A stretch of 64,000 nt of DNA from Bradyrhizobium sp. ARR65 (GTDB taxonomy: Bacteria > Pseudomonadota > Alphaproteobacteria > Rhizobiales > Xanthobacteraceae): the NCBI RefSeq assembly GCF_000472385.1, contig NZ_AWZU01000007.1:161835-225834 (forward strand), read 5' to 3'. A program made the translations under genes and the position numbers. How positions within the stretch are numbered: the stretch's first letter is position 1; each line of letters begins with the position of its first letter. The notes beneath the pieces are model-generated. The model was not told the DNA's origin, did not search any database, and was given only the letters and a program-made list of their open reading frames with translations. Positions 46,592 to 55,699 of this stretch are shown here, piece after piece.

Positions 46592-47095
46592 ATGAAAGTC
46601 GGATTCATAGGGCTTGGCCACATGGGCAGCGGGATGGCTTCCTCGCTCCTGAGGGCAGGCCATCATGTGACCGTTTATAATCGTACGTCCGCCAGGGCCG
46701 ACGAATTGGTGAAAGAGGGCGCGGTTGCGGCGTTGCGCATCTCTGAGACGTGTGATGCTGATGCGGTCGTCACGATGCTCGCCAACGACGCAGCAGTTGA
46801 GAGCGTCGTATATGGTCCCGAGGGACTGCTTGCGAATCTTCCTGCGGGTCGTCTACATATTTCCTCGAGCACGATCAGTGTGGCCCTTTCCGAACGCCTT
46901 ACGACCGATCATGCGAGTGCCGGGCAACGCTTCGTTGCCGCTCCAGTGCTTGGGCGGCCTGATGTTGCGGCAGCAGGAGATCTATCCGTCATTGCCGGTG
47001 GCACCAAGGACGCGATTGTGGATGTGACGCCGATTTTGGACGCGATTGGCAAGAAGACGTTCGTTATTTCGGACAAGCCGGGCCATTGCCCTTGA
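46592..47095 (+). pseudogene. C-terminally truncated 3-hydroxyisobutyrate dehydrogenase-like gene
   Basis: The 167-residue product keeps the complete NAD(P)-binding domain of the 6-phosphogluconate/3-hydroxyisobutyrate dehydrogenase family (GFIGLGHMGSGMASSLLRAG at the start, then FVAAPVLGRPDVAAAGDLSV). It stops after FVISDKPGHCP, exactly where the family goes into the helical C-terminal domain with the catalytic Lys (GNxxxAxxxE). The usual length is about 290 residues, so about 125 are missing. No sequence resembling the missing domain follows. A sensor kinase begins 98 bp later. The remnant has a good ribosome site (GAGAG) and might be expressed, but it should lack activity. Confidence 0.8.
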
Positions 47096-47192
47096 ATGCT
47101 CCCTGGGTCCTTACGGTGATTCCTTCGAAATCGAAGCACGCAACAGGGGCGAACACCAGCCGCCCCCGACCAGCGTGGCGCCATTTCGCCAT

Positions 47193-49622
47193 ATGAACCG
47201 CGACGGCACGAAGCTGAATGGCGCTGGCGAAGCCGTGTGTCCGGGTGACAAACAGCTCTTCGACGTCATCGAAACGATCCCGGCGATGGCCTGGACAACA
47301 CTGCCTGACGGCTCCAACGCATTCGCGAATAGGCGGTGGGCCGAGTATACAGGCCTGTCTGCGCAGGATACCGCAGGTGCAGGTTGGCAGGTCGCAATAC
47401 ATCCAGAAGATGTTGAGCAATATTTGCGCAAGTGGCGTGCGTCCCTGGCCACAGGTGAGCCGTTCGAAGCTGAAGCGCGTTTCCGCTGCGCTGGCGACGG
47501 CGAATACCGTTGGTTCCTGGGGCGCGCTGACCCGCTTCGAGATGACCAGGCAAATATTCTCAGGTGGTACGGAATCCTGATGGACATTGAAGATCGCAAA
47601 CGGGCGGAGGCCTTGCTGGCTGGAGAGAAACGCATTCTCGAGATGGTGGCCAAAGGCGATTCGCTTCCTTGCATCCTCGACTCCCTCTGTCGACTGGTGG
47701 AAGATCACACAAAGAATGCGCTCACTGCGATCCTCTTGGTCGAGGACGGCCGTCTGTGGCATGTCGGCAAGCCGAGCCTTCCTAAAGACTATGTCGAAGC
47801 CGTCGATGCTATCATCTCGGTCCAACCCACCGTCGGCTCATGCGGACCTTCGGCGTATTTCGCCAGACAGGTCATTGTTCCCGATATCATGAGCGACCCT
47901 TTGTTTGACGGCCTTCGCGACCTCGCATTGTCGCTTTATCGCGCCGTCTGGTCGACTCCCATCATCTCCTCCGAAGGCAAGGTGATCGGGACCTTCGCGA
48001 TGTATTACCGCGAGCCCCGCAGCCCAACCCCGCGTGATCAGGAGATCATAGAACAGGTCACGCATCTGGCGGGGGTTGCGATTCAACGTGCCCATTTGGA
48101 CCGCGATCTCAGGGAACGCGAAGCCAAAATCCGGCGCCTGGTCGACGCCAATATCATCGGCATCTTCATCTGGGAGGTCGAAGGCGGAATTCTTGAAGCC
48201 AATGACGCGTTTCTCCGCATCGTGGGATATGACCGCGAAGATCTCGCCGCGGGCCGATTGCGTTGGACGGAATTGGCGCCGCCAGATTGGTTCGAAAGCG
48301 ATGAGCTCCGGCCGCCGGAGTGCACGTCGACACGGCGCTGGCACCCCTTCGAGAAGGACTTTTTTAGGAAGGACGGCAGTCGTGTGCCGGTCCTGATTGG
48401 CTTGGCGGATTTCGAGGAAAGCGGACGCCAAGGTGTCGCTTTCGTGCTCGATTTGAGCGAGCGCAAACGGGCCGAGGATGAGCTGCGCGCGAGCGAAGAG
48501 CTTAAGCGGAGGATCATCGAGAGCAGCAGGGACTGCATCAAGGTGCTGGACCTGGATGGAAACCTGCTGTTCATGAGCAGCGGCGGTCAGCAGTTGCTCG
48601 AAATAGACGATATCCAGCCTTACCTGCGTTCGTGCTGGATCGACTTCTGGCAGCCGGAAGACCGCCCAAAGATACGCCAAGCGCTCGCTACGGCACGGGC
48701 TGGAGGAATTGGGAGATTTCGGGCGTTCTGTCCATCAGCAAAGGGAACTCCGCGCTGGTGGGAGGTGATAACGACTCCCATTTGCAATGCGGACGGCCGG
48801 CCGGAACAACTGCTTTCAGTGTCACGCGACATCACTGAGCGCGAGCGAGCCGAAGCTGAAGCGCAAAAGAGCGAACGGCGATATCGCGAAGTGCAGATGG
48901 AGCTGGCGCATGCGAACCGCGTTGCGGCAATGGGGCAGCTAACGGCCTCGATCGCCCATGAAGTGAAGCAACCGATCGCCGCGACGATGACCAATGCACG
49001 AGCCGCTTTGCACTTTATTGACGGCCCGACGGCGGCCCTGGATGAGGTGCGACAGATACTCAATGACATCGTGAAAGATGGAGATCGAGCAAGCGAGGTC
49101 CTCAACCGCATCCGTGATCTTATCAAGAAAACGCCACCGCGGCGCGATCGCTTGGAAATTAACGAAGCGATCCGCGAAGTGATGGAGCTTACGCGCGGAG
49201 CAGCGCTAAAGAACAGCGTCTCTGTTCATGTCGAACTCGCGGACGGCTTACCGCTTGTTCAAGCTGATAGGGTACAACTGCAACAAGTCGTCCTGAATTT
49301 GATCATCAACGCGATCGAAGCCATGAGCGACCTCGGTGAGGAGGCGCGAGACTTAATAATCGGTAGCGGCACAATTGAGACGGGGGAGGTCCTCGTTACG
49401 GTGCGAGACTCGGGTCCGGTACTGGCGCCTGAGACTCTCGATCGCGTCTTCGAATCTTTCTATACGACCAAGCCCAACGGCATGGGCTTGGGACTGTCGA
49501 TTTCGCGTTCGATTGTGGAAGCTCATGGCGGACGCTTGTGGGCGAGCATGAACCATCCCCAGGGCGCCGTCTTTCAGTTTACTGTGCCGGCGGTGGAACG
49601 CATATTGAAGCCCTCCGTGTGA
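47193..49622 (+). CDS. PAS/GAF sensor histidine kinase (soluble)
   Basis: The 809-residue protein has PAS (about 20-135, FDVIETIPAMAWTTLPDG), GAF (about 145-305, FARQVIVPDIMSDPLFDG), PAS (about 315-430), PAS (about 445-560), HisKA (His in TASIAHEVKQPIAATMTNAR) and HATPase (N-box LNLIINAIEAMS, G-box NGMGLGLSISRSIVEAHGG). There are no membrane segments, so it acts in the cytoplasm. Its kinase core is closely related to that of the gene at 2582-4732. No response regulator lies next to it, so it may signal to the FixJ-like protein at 1562 or one elsewhere. The frame extends upstream to 47046; I chose ATG 47193, but the start is uncertain. Confidence 0.9.
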   Translation: MNRDGTKLNGAGEAVCPGDKQLFDVIETIPAMAWTTLPDGSNAFANRRWAEYTGLSAQDTAGAGWQVAIHPEDVEQYLRKWRASLATGEPFEAEARFRCAGDGEYRWFLGRADPLRDDQANILRWYGILMDIEDRKRAEALLAGEKRILEMVAKGDSLPCILDSLCRLVEDHTKNALTAILLVEDGRLWHVGKPSLPKDYVEAVDAIISVQPTVGSCGPSAYFARQVIVPDIMSDPLFDGLRDLALSLYRAVWSTPIISSEGKVIGTFAMYYREPRSPTPRDQEIIEQVTHLAGVAIQRAHLDRDLREREAKIRRLVDANIIGIFIWEVEGGILEANDAFLRIVGYDREDLAAGRLRWTELAPPDWFESDELRPPECTSTRRWHPFEKDFFRKDGSRVPVLIGLADFEESGRQGVAFVLDLSERKRAEDELRASEELKRRIIESSRDCIKVLDLDGNLLFMSSGGQQLLEIDDIQPYLRSCWIDFWQPEDRPKIRQALATARAGGIGRFRAFCPSAKGTPRWWEVITTPICNADGRPEQLLSVSRDITERERAEAEAQKSERRYREVQMELAHANRVAAMGQLTASIAHEVKQPIAATMTNARAALHFIDGPTAALDEVRQILNDIVKDGDRASEVLNRIRDLIKKTPPRRDRLEINEAIREVMELTRGAALKNSVSVHVELADGLPLVQADRVQLQQVVLNLIINAIEAMSDLGEEARDLIIGSGTIETGEVLVTVRDSGPVLAPETLDRVFESFYTTKPNGMGLGLSISRSIVEAHGGRLWASMNHPQGAVFQFTVPAVERILKPSV

Positions 49623-49748
49623 CACGAGGCCCGCAAACGTACTTGCAACTGAAAGACGATCCGCCAGCCTCCGCCGCGTTGGGACACTTCCCAGATCAGA
49701 CTCGGCTCTGATTGCCTCAAGGCGTTGCTTTTTTGGGAGTGAGGACAA

Positions 49749-49973
49749 TTATGTTGATGCCAATCTCGCTGAATGGGTGCGCCCAAGCCACTTTTCATCG
49801 CGGGTCGGCAATAACCCGCGCTCATAAGCAAGCTCGTATGCGTAAGCGGCGGTTAGTCCGTTGCTCATCGCAAGTTCAGTCCCTTTGATGGGATTGCCTA
49901 GATAAGCATGCAGGATTTGCTCGCAAATTTCTTTGGTAACCCTGTTGCGGCTATTCCATCTTCCAGTTCTCAT
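49749..49973 (-). CDS. Small conserved-looking hypothetical protein (74 residues)
   Basis: The frame has a near-perfect ribosome site (AGGAGG seven bases before the ATG). The product (MRTGRWNSRNRVTKEICEQI then LHAYLGNPIKGTELAMSNGL and AYELAYERGLL) has a helical pattern that resembles a small helix-turn-helix or DNA-binding fold, but no named family is recognised. It lies just downstream of and convergent to the sensor kinase. The gene is probable; its function is unknown. Confidence 0.6.
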   Translation of the reverse strand: MRTGRWNSRNRVTKEICEQILHAYLGNPIKGTELAMSNGLTAAYAYELAYERGLLPTRDEKWLGRTHSARLAST

Positions 49974-50411
49974 TTGACGCCTCCTATTCGCGATTGGGAG
50001 CGAGACTAAGTCGATGGACGCTGGCCATTCAATTGTACGGACGTAAGTGCTCTCTATCGAAAGGAATCGATGGCTTAATACAAGAGTTTCGTTTTCTTCC
50101 TCCGGGCTCAGAGATCCGCATCCTAAGATGTAATCCTCGCCGCATTTCGATGTTCGTTTTTATGCAGCCAGAGTCAGAAACGGACGTTGCGCACTCAATG
50201 ACGGCGGCCAAACATCACGAATAGGGCAAAGGCGAAGCTGCACGCCGCAATATCAATAGAGCCAATCATCGGGACTGGATCTAGTTGCGTTGGCATTGGC
50301 GAGACTTTCGCGGCTCCTCTACCTGCGCCTGTCTACAATTCGGATGGGGCATTTCGGAGCGCGTCGGGCTCACCGCGATGCCCATTTCAGCACTGATACC
50401 GGAGGAATTCC
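49974..50411. other. Intergenic region with lower GC
   Basis: This region of about 440 bp lies between a leftward small gene and the DUF305 relic and is noticeably more AT-rich than its surroundings. A 76-codon frame at 49994-50224 is open but has no family signs or ribosome site. Nothing else was recognised. Confidence 0.4.
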
Positions 50412-50899
50412 ATGTCGACCCGTATTTTGATCCTTGCTGCTGCAGCTGCGGCCGCCCTCGCCTGCGGCGCGGCGGCCCAGCAGAAGCAGACGCTGCCGAG
50501 GGGTGATGGCAGGGCGATGCCGATAGCAGCGGACAGCCTGCCCAAGGAGTGCCGATAATTGCACACCGGAGCGAGCAGGGCCTGGACATTCAAAGTATGC
50601 CGCAGGAAGGCCAAGGCATGGCCAATCTGAGCGAGGCTCAGAACGGCTATCGTCAATCGATGGTGAAGATGCGAGGACCGATGCGGATGGGCATCATGGC
50701 GAACAGTCCTGATGTCGGGTTCATCTGCGGAATGATCCCTCACCACCAGGGCGCCGTCGATATGGCCGAGGTCGTCCTGCAGACCGGGCATAACCCTGAA
50801 GTTAAAAGATTCGCGGAGCAAGTGATCAGAGAACAGGGACAGCAGATCAGCTGGATGAAGGATTGGCTCAAGAAATACGCCGGAAAGGGAGAGGACTAA
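50412..50899 (+). pseudogene. Frameshifted DUF305-family secreted protein gene
   Basis: From ATG 50412, with an excellent GGAGGAATTCC ribosome site, the frame encodes a signal peptide (MSTRILILAAAAAAALACGA, then AAQQKQTLP) and stops at 50556-50558. The DUF305 body lies in another frame to 50899: MPQEGQGMANLSEAQ ... GFICGMIPHHQGAVDMAEVV and ISWMKDWLKKY. The family's histidine-rich MIPHHQGAVDMA metal-binding-like motif is intact. One indel between about 50500 and 50549 would join them to a normal protein of about 160 residues. DUF305 proteins are periplasmic and often sit near copper-resistance genes, in line with the truncated copper ATPase downstream. Confidence 0.8.
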
Positions 50900-51162
50900 C
50901 TCACAAGAGCCAAATGAAGCACATCACATCATGGTGTGCGCCCGCGTGGCAGCAAGTTGTGCCCTGGAGATCCCAGAGTGCGGAAGCAGCAACGGAACAT
51001 CATTGGCGGCAAACTCGAGCAAGCTCCTTTTCGAGCCGAAAGGTAAGTTGGATCGTTCGAGTAGTTCTGCGTCACCACGCCTATCACGAGTCCCGAATTG
51101 ACGTCGTCATAGGCACGGCGGCCAGACTCGGTGTCTCAGTTGCGTCAAAAGCGGACATATCA

Positions 51163-51423
51163 ATGCGCACCAATCGACCATCAGGGCTGATTAATACGTC
51201 TGTGCTTCTTCAGCTCGCCACCCACGCTGCCATGGGCGTTGCTTTGGGTCTTGCCTTCTCATTGATCTTAATCATTACCCCGGTCTTCGGCGTGAGAGCA
51301 CTTATCGCCATGGGGTCAAACCCAAACGACACCACGCTTACATTCGTCGGCACTTGTGCGCTGATGTTTGGCGTGGGCGCGACTTTGACCGCCATTGCGT
51401 TCAGAGTGGCGGAGCAGAGCTGA
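51163..51423 (+). CDS. Small two-helix membrane protein of unknown function
   Basis: The 86-residue product has two hydrophobic segments (LLQLATHAAMGVALGLAFSL then ILIITPVFGV, and LTFVGTCALMFGVGATLTAI) with a short loop AMGSNPNDTT between. The ORF is open upstream to 50863 without protein-like sequence, so ATG 51163 is chosen. It resembles small membrane proteins seen often in Bradyrhizobium genomes, but no named family was recognised. It is convergent with the copper-ATPase fragment and overlaps its end by 23 bp. Confidence 0.6.
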   Translation: MRTNRPSGLINTSVLLQLATHAAMGVALGLAFSLILIITPVFGVRALIAMGSNPNDTTLTFVGTCALMFGVGATLTAIAFRVAEQS

Positions 51424-52276
51424 ACACAACGAGCACTCTTGGCATGGCTAGCTCAGATCCTGCGGAGAGCCATGGCAGCCTCCTGGTGCTCGCTCTGTTG
51501 GCGCTCCCTGCTGGCGCGGCGGCGGGGCTCGTGAACGTCCCGGGAAAGACGCCGAGCACGACAGTTGCTAAGACGCTGTAGACCCACGCGACCCCGGTGC
51601 CCATCGCGATCAGCGTGAACATGTTCAGATTTCGGGTCACGATCGATTGCCAGCCGCGCACGAAGAACGGCCAGCCCGCCCAAAGCACGACCGGACTCGC
51701 GAGCACCAACTGGATCCAGTTCGTGAGCGATTGATCTAACCAGCCGTGGCCGCCGATGAGATGACCGCTCAACTCCAGGATCACGACAGGAACGGCGAGC
51801 ACGAGCCCCATCCAGAAACGGCGGGTCATGTCGATCAGCTCGGGGTTGGGCTCCGTCTCTGCAGTTGCAAGTTCTGGTTCGAGCGCCATGCCGCAGATCG
51901 GGCAATTGCCAGGCCCGACCTGTCTGACCTGCGGATGCATCGGGCAAGTATAGATCGTGCCCTCGGGGACCTCGACGCGCGGGGCTTCCGGCACCTTGCC
52001 CTGGACGTACCTTGCCGGATCTTCGGCAAATTTTGTCCTGCAACCGTCCGAACAGAAGTAAGCAATCCTGCCATCTCGCTCGGTCTTGTGGCGTGCCGTG
52101 GTTAGGTCGACGGTCATTCCACACACAGGGTCTATCGCTGTGACGGCAGGCTGGTCTTGATGATGCGCGTGGACGAGCCGGGAACGTACATGCGGAGCGG
52201 AATGCGAGTGCCCGTAGCAGTTCGTGCTGGTGTTACCGGAACTAGGCCTGTCCTGCACCGCCATTTGCGAATCCAT
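51401..52276 (-). pseudogene. Truncated copper-type P1B ATPase gene
   Basis: The 291-residue product has a His-rich start, a YHS domain (DPVCGMTVD, YFCSDGCRTKFAEDPARYV, about residues 50-90), a heavy-metal-binding domain (YTCPMHPQVRQVGPGNCPIC, then GMALEPE, about residues 108-135) and the first four membrane segments of a copper-transporting ATPase (FWMGLVLAVPVVILELSGHL ... NMFTLIAMGTGVAWVYSVLA). After VFPGTF the sequence leaves the family and stops. The CPC membrane motif, the DKTGT phosphorylation site and the ATP-binding domain, about 500 residues, are missing. The remnant could bind metal but cannot pump. A deletion joined it to unrelated sequence near 51540. Confidence 0.82.
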
Positions 52277-52436
52277 CTCTTGGAAGGAAAGCAGGCGAGA
52301 GCTCTGCGGCCCGAAGGCCGAAGAGCTATGCGCGTACTCTCAGCTCGTAGCAGGGGATTTGCCGTTCTCCCGCACTAGATATGCGCTGGTCCAAGTCGTT
52401 CGCCTTGCATGCGGCATTGCTCGGGTTGAACGAAGT

Positions 52437-52766
52437 CTACGGTTTTGAAGCTTGGCGCGCCGGGCCTGTCGTTTGATCGACCTCGGTAATGGCCGTTACT
52501 GAATCCGGATTGACGACCATCATCACAGGATTTCCATCCTGGTCTTTCGCACGTACCAAAAACGAGCTCGGCATGACTTGAATGTTCGTGAAGCCGGCTG
52601 CCTGCAGATTCTTCTGGATGTTGGTTCCGATCGGCGCCTGATTCTGAATCGAGCTCTGCTGAGAGTCCGAACCGGAGGGCGGTGTGCTAGCCGAGCTAGC
52701 GCTCTGTGCGGAGGCTGCGGAAGCAGTGATCAATGTGGCTGCGACAATTACAAAAGAAGTTCGCAT
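52437..52766 (-). CDS. Small periplasmic protein, possible PepSY-like fold
   Basis: The 109-residue protein has a signal peptide (MRTSFVIVAATLITASAASA), a Ser/Gln-rich linker and a C-terminal alpha-beta unit (IQKNLQAAGFTNIQVMPSSF and VRAKDQDGNPVMMVVNPDSV). The unit resembles the small repeat of PepSY/BON-like domains but is not a clear match. GGAG eight bases before ATG 52766 favours it over ATG 52784, which adds six residues. It is monocistronic. The function is unknown. Confidence 0.65.
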   Translation of the reverse strand: MRTSFVIVAATLITASAASAQSASSASTPPSGSDSQQSSIQNQAPIGTNIQKNLQAAGFTNIQVMPSSFLVRAKDQDGNPVMMVVNPDSVTAITEVDQTTGPARQASKP

Positions 52767-53088
52767 GTCTCTTGCTCCTTTCATGCGCCCCAGGAGGTCA
52801 AGTAGGTAGACAGCGCGGAGCTACAAGTTTGCGAATCCCCTTTGACGCAAACGCTCTTAAGTCATCGCAATTTTCGACTGGTGTCGCTGACCGCTCGCTC
52901 GGCCTGCTCTTTGGCTTCTCCTGCTCCACGTTGGGAATCTGTTCATCCGCGGCCTGAGATCGAACCTTTGTTTCGAGCCCTTATACAAGGATGCCACGCG
53001 AACAACCACCTGGATGATTCAGCTTCTCGCTTTCGTTCCATAAGCTTCTTCCACCGCGACGGACTCCACGGATCGGAAGGAGAAACAA
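52767..53088. other. Intergenic region between divergent small genes
   Basis: This region of about 320 bp holds promoters for the periplasmic protein (leftward) and the DUF1269-like protein (rightward). AGGAG before 53089 is the only clear signal. No promoter motif could be assigned. Confidence 0.4.
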
Positions 53089-53649
53089 ATGCCACAGAAC
53101 GACGCCATTATCGCCGTCTTCACCGATCATCCGGGCGCCGAGACCGGCATAAGGAAATTGGCCGAGGCCGGCTTCGATATGAAGAAACTCACTCTAGTCG
53201 GCAAGGGCTATCATAGCGAAGAAAAGGTGGTTAGATTCTATAACACAGGCGATCGGGTCAAGTTCTGGGGCAAGTACGGCGCATTCTGGGGCGGTTTGTG
53301 GGGGTTGCTCTTTGGGGGCATCTTCGTGACCGTCACCGGGGTGGGGCCTGTCGTAGTCCTTGGATACCTGGCCGCGGTGATCGTCTCCGCCATCGAAAGC
53401 GCGGTGCTAGTCGGAGGTCTGAGCGCGTTGGGGGCGGCGCTTTACAGCATCGGAATCCCGAAAGACAGCGTGCTCGACTACGAGACAGCCCTGAAGGCCG
53501 ACGGATTTCTGGTTATGGCGCATGGCACGGCCGAAGAAATGGCCCGGGCGAAAGCCATCCTCGACAGAAGCAATCCCTCGCGTCTCGACGTACACGAAGG
53601 CTTGCCAGAGGCGCCGCCCGCCGGTGATTCCGTGCATCCGGCTGCATGA
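53089..53649 (+). CDS. DUF1269/general-stress-like membrane protein
   Basis: The 186-residue protein has an N-terminal cytoplasmic part of the heat-induced YflT/GS17M kind (IIAVFTDHPGAETGIRKLAE, KKLTLVGKGYHSEEKVVRFY), two glycine-rich membrane segments (FWGGLWGLLFGGIFVTVTGV and VLGYLAAVIVSAIESAVLVG), and a C-terminal SVLDYETALKADGFLVMAHG followed by an acidic tail. Proteins of this shape are often induced by stress, but the mechanism is unknown. The ribosome site AGGAG is good. It is followed by a SURF1-type gene on the same strand. Confidence 0.75.
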   Translation: MPQNDAIIAVFTDHPGAETGIRKLAEAGFDMKKLTLVGKGYHSEEKVVRFYNTGDRVKFWGKYGAFWGGLWGLLFGGIFVTVTGVGPVVVLGYLAAVIVSAIESAVLVGGLSALGAALYSIGIPKDSVLDYETALKADGFLVMAHGTAEEMARAKAILDRSNPSRLDVHEGLPEAPPAGDSVHPAA

Positions 53650-53759
53650 CACAGCTTGACTTCGGCATTTCGCGGAGACTTGGCGGACCGGATCAAGCGA
53701 TCTCGTCCGATGTTCCCCGAGGGCGGGCGATTGGAGTGCAAGAGACTTGGAGCCCTACG

Positions 53760-54521
53760 ATGACTGACACCGTCAGACAACACGGTAGCAGGCGCGTCGC
53801 CATGTTGACGATAGCGATGGCGGCGCTGTTTATGGGCTTGGGCATCTGGCAACTGCAGCGTCGGATCGAGGAGCGCACGCTCGTTGAGGCGCTGGGTGAA
53901 CGTCTTCGCACGGCGTCCGTACCTTTGCCCGATCCGTCGCAGTGGCACTCCCTGAGCGCAGCGAGCGACGAATTCCGGCGCGTCAACTTTAGCACAACCT
54001 ATGAACCCCGCCTGGATGCAATGGTCTACAGTTCCGCCTCCCCCGAGCGCACCGATATTTCAGGTCCGGGCACGTGGGCGTTCATTCCCGGGCGACTGCC
54101 GACTGGCGAAATCGTAGCGATCAACGCGGGATTCGTGCCAAACGCGAGGCTGGACCGAGACCAACAGGATCCCGCGATGGCCCAGCTCATCACATACAAG
54201 CCCGTCGTGATGACCGGCTACATTCGCTTCCCTGAACCGGCTGGTGCGCTTACGCCTAACCTGGAGAATGACAAGCGGCTGTGGTTCAGCCGCGATCATC
54301 TCGCGATGGCGCAGGCCCTCGGATGGGGTGAAGTCGCGCCGTTCTATATCGATCTGGAGACGCCGGTGCCGGCGAGTGGCGTTCCGAAACCCGGACCGCT
54401 TCACGTGTATTTCGTCGACCATCACCTGCAATATGCGATCATCTGGTTTTCCTTAACATTCCTAGCCCTGACAGCACTTGCGGTCTCGCTGCGCGACTGG
54501 CTGCTGCGCCGGCCTCTATAG
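53760..54521 (+). CDS. SURF1-family cytochrome oxidase assembly protein
   Basis: The 253-residue protein has two membrane segments, one at each end, as in SURF1. The N-terminal one carries the signature GLGIWQLQRRIEERTLVEAL and the C-terminal one is preceded by VDHHLQYAIIWFSLTFLALT. SURF1 helps insert haem a/copper into aa3-type oxidase. The frame is open upstream to 53646, but GGAG seven bases before ATG 53760 fixes the start. No cox structural genes are adjacent. Usually surf1 sits at the end of a cox operon, so this is a stand-alone copy. Confidence 0.9.
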   Translation: MTDTVRQHGSRRVAMLTIAMAALFMGLGIWQLQRRIEERTLVEALGERLRTASVPLPDPSQWHSLSAASDEFRRVNFSTTYEPRLDAMVYSSASPERTDISGPGTWAFIPGRLPTGEIVAINAGFVPNARLDRDQQDPAMAQLITYKPVVMTGYIRFPEPAGALTPNLENDKRLWFSRDHLAMAQALGWGEVAPFYIDLETPVPASGVPKPGPLHVYFVDHHLQYAIIWFSLTFLALTALAVSLRDWLLRRPL

Positions 54522-54873
54522 GACTCCACAGTACCGATTGCCCAAAATGAGGCGTCCAGCTGCTCCGCCTCAATCTGACTATTTGGAGCGATCCCAGCGA
54601 GCGCTCTGTCGCGCCAATGCAAACTGGCAGAGCCATGTTCCCGGGACCAAGACAACGGCTTTCTGGATGACCTTCCGCAAGGCCCCCGAGCCTTACACTG
54701 AAGCTCTCTTGTGTCTTCGATCAGAACGACCGGGTCGGAATCTTGGCAAGGGGCCAGATCGTAGCAAGGGACTTGGTCGATTGACAGGCCTTGGTGGCGT
54801 TCGAAGGGACCCGGCCAGTAGTCCCGCCATTGCGATTAAGTAATTCAAAGCGTCAGGAAAAGCTGCATTACAT
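54522..54873. other. Intergenic region
   Basis: This region of about 350 bp lies between SURF1 and a leftward small gene. Frames in it are open but have low-information sequence. No gene, repeat or terminator was recognised. Confidence 0.4.
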
Positions 54874-55083
54874 CTAAGCTGCGCTGCCATCCTGTTTCCC
54901 AACCACGCATCGCCACGCGGCCAGGCGCTCAGCCGGATGCTGCTTCATCCACTCGGCGAGCTGCGGCGCCCCCATCAGGCAGGACTGCATCGAAACGTCA
55001 GCGAAATCCGAGGTAGTGACGGTCTGCTCATGGCAATTTTCTGGAGAGGAGAGACTGCAGAGCACGGCGATGATTTTGATCAC
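54874..55083 (-). CDS. Small exported hypothetical protein (69 residues)
   Basis: A GTG-started frame gives MIKIIAVLCSLSSPENCHEQ then TVTTSDFADVSMQSCLMGAP and WMKQHPAERLAAWRCVVGKQ. It has four Cys, a short hydrophobic start and a pattern I have seen as a conserved hypothetical protein in Bradyrhizobium. It may be periplasmic with disulfides. The function is unknown. Confidence 0.6.
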   Translation of the reverse strand: MIKIIAVLCSLSSPENCHEQTVTTSDFADVSMQSCLMGAPQLAEWMKQHPAERLAAWRCVVGKQDGSAA

Positions 55084-55265
55084 GACTGGAGAACCCCTTC
55101 GCTGTGATTGGCGCTACTGACCATGGGTGCCTTGTCCTGCTGCTCGCTTACTGGATCAGTCGGCCGGAAGATGCTGTCGAAGCGATAGAAGCTCGCGACT
55201 AGGCCGGCCGTCCCAACGATACCAGGCATTTTCTTACGTGGTGCCCTATGAACCTGCCCATCAGG

Positions 55266-55481
55266 TCACGTACGCCACGCGCGTTCAACGCTACCAGACG
55301 ACCGCGCAGATTCCTTTTGCGCATCAGCATGCGAAGCTTTCTCCGCTCGGCGCTGATAGTCGTCGGCAAGGGCCTTAAGCTGACCCGCAATCACTGAGTC
55401 AGTCATGGTTTGGGCAGCGCGGAGCAAGGTCGGTGCCGTCTCCAAATATTCCTTGCCTCGTGGTGAGATCTGGACCGTCAT
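55266..55481 (-). CDS. Small hypothetical protein (71 residues), second gene of a pair
   Basis: The product starts MTVQISPRGKEYLETAPTLL then RAAQTMTDSVIAGQLKALAD, helical and charged. A start at 55481 overlaps the stop of the upstream small gene in ATGA, so the two are translated together. The track of the frame goes further upstream through that gene but not in a protein-like way. No family was recognised. Confidence 0.55.
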   Translation of the reverse strand: MTVQISPRGKEYLETAPTLLRAAQTMTDSVIAGQLKALADDYQRRAEKASHADAQKESARSSGSVERAWRT

Positions 55482-55699
55482 AGCGCCCCCGTGCGGTTCT
55501 CGGTCAGCCGATCGAACGCGATTTCGAACCAGCCCGCCCAATTGCGGTCACTTTCCCTGCGAGCCGTGAAGCAATCGACGCACTTCTTGGAACAGAGCGG
55601 GGTTCGCCACGAGTAGTGCCGGACGAGACCAAACTTGCCATGACAAATTGCGCATCGCGCGGTTCCGCTAGATCTAAGGCTCTCGTAGCTGTTCGGCAT
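55478..55699 (-). CDS. Small zinc-finger-like hypothetical protein (73 residues)
   Basis: The product (MPNSYESLRSSGTARCAICH then GKFGLVRHYSWRTPLCSKKC) has two cysteine pairs, CAIC and CSKKCVDC, spaced like a treble-clef or C4 zinc site. GGAG six bases before ATG 55699 supports the start; the frame is open to 55783. It overlaps the next gene by ATGA. It may bind nucleic acid or protein; the function is unknown. Confidence 0.6.
   Translation of the reverse strand: MPNSYESLRSSGTARCAICHGKFGLVRHYSWRTPLCSKKCVDCFTARRESDRNWAGWFEIAFDRLTENRTGAL

Noticed and set aside
49994..50224. 76-codon plus-strand frame
   Set aside because: No ribosome site, no family resemblance, and it lies in an AT-rich gap.
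55084..55204. Possible 38-residue membrane peptide on the plus strand (LVLLLAYWISRPEDAVEAIE)
   Set aside because: It resembles a small membrane subunit, but the start is weak and there is no context to support it.
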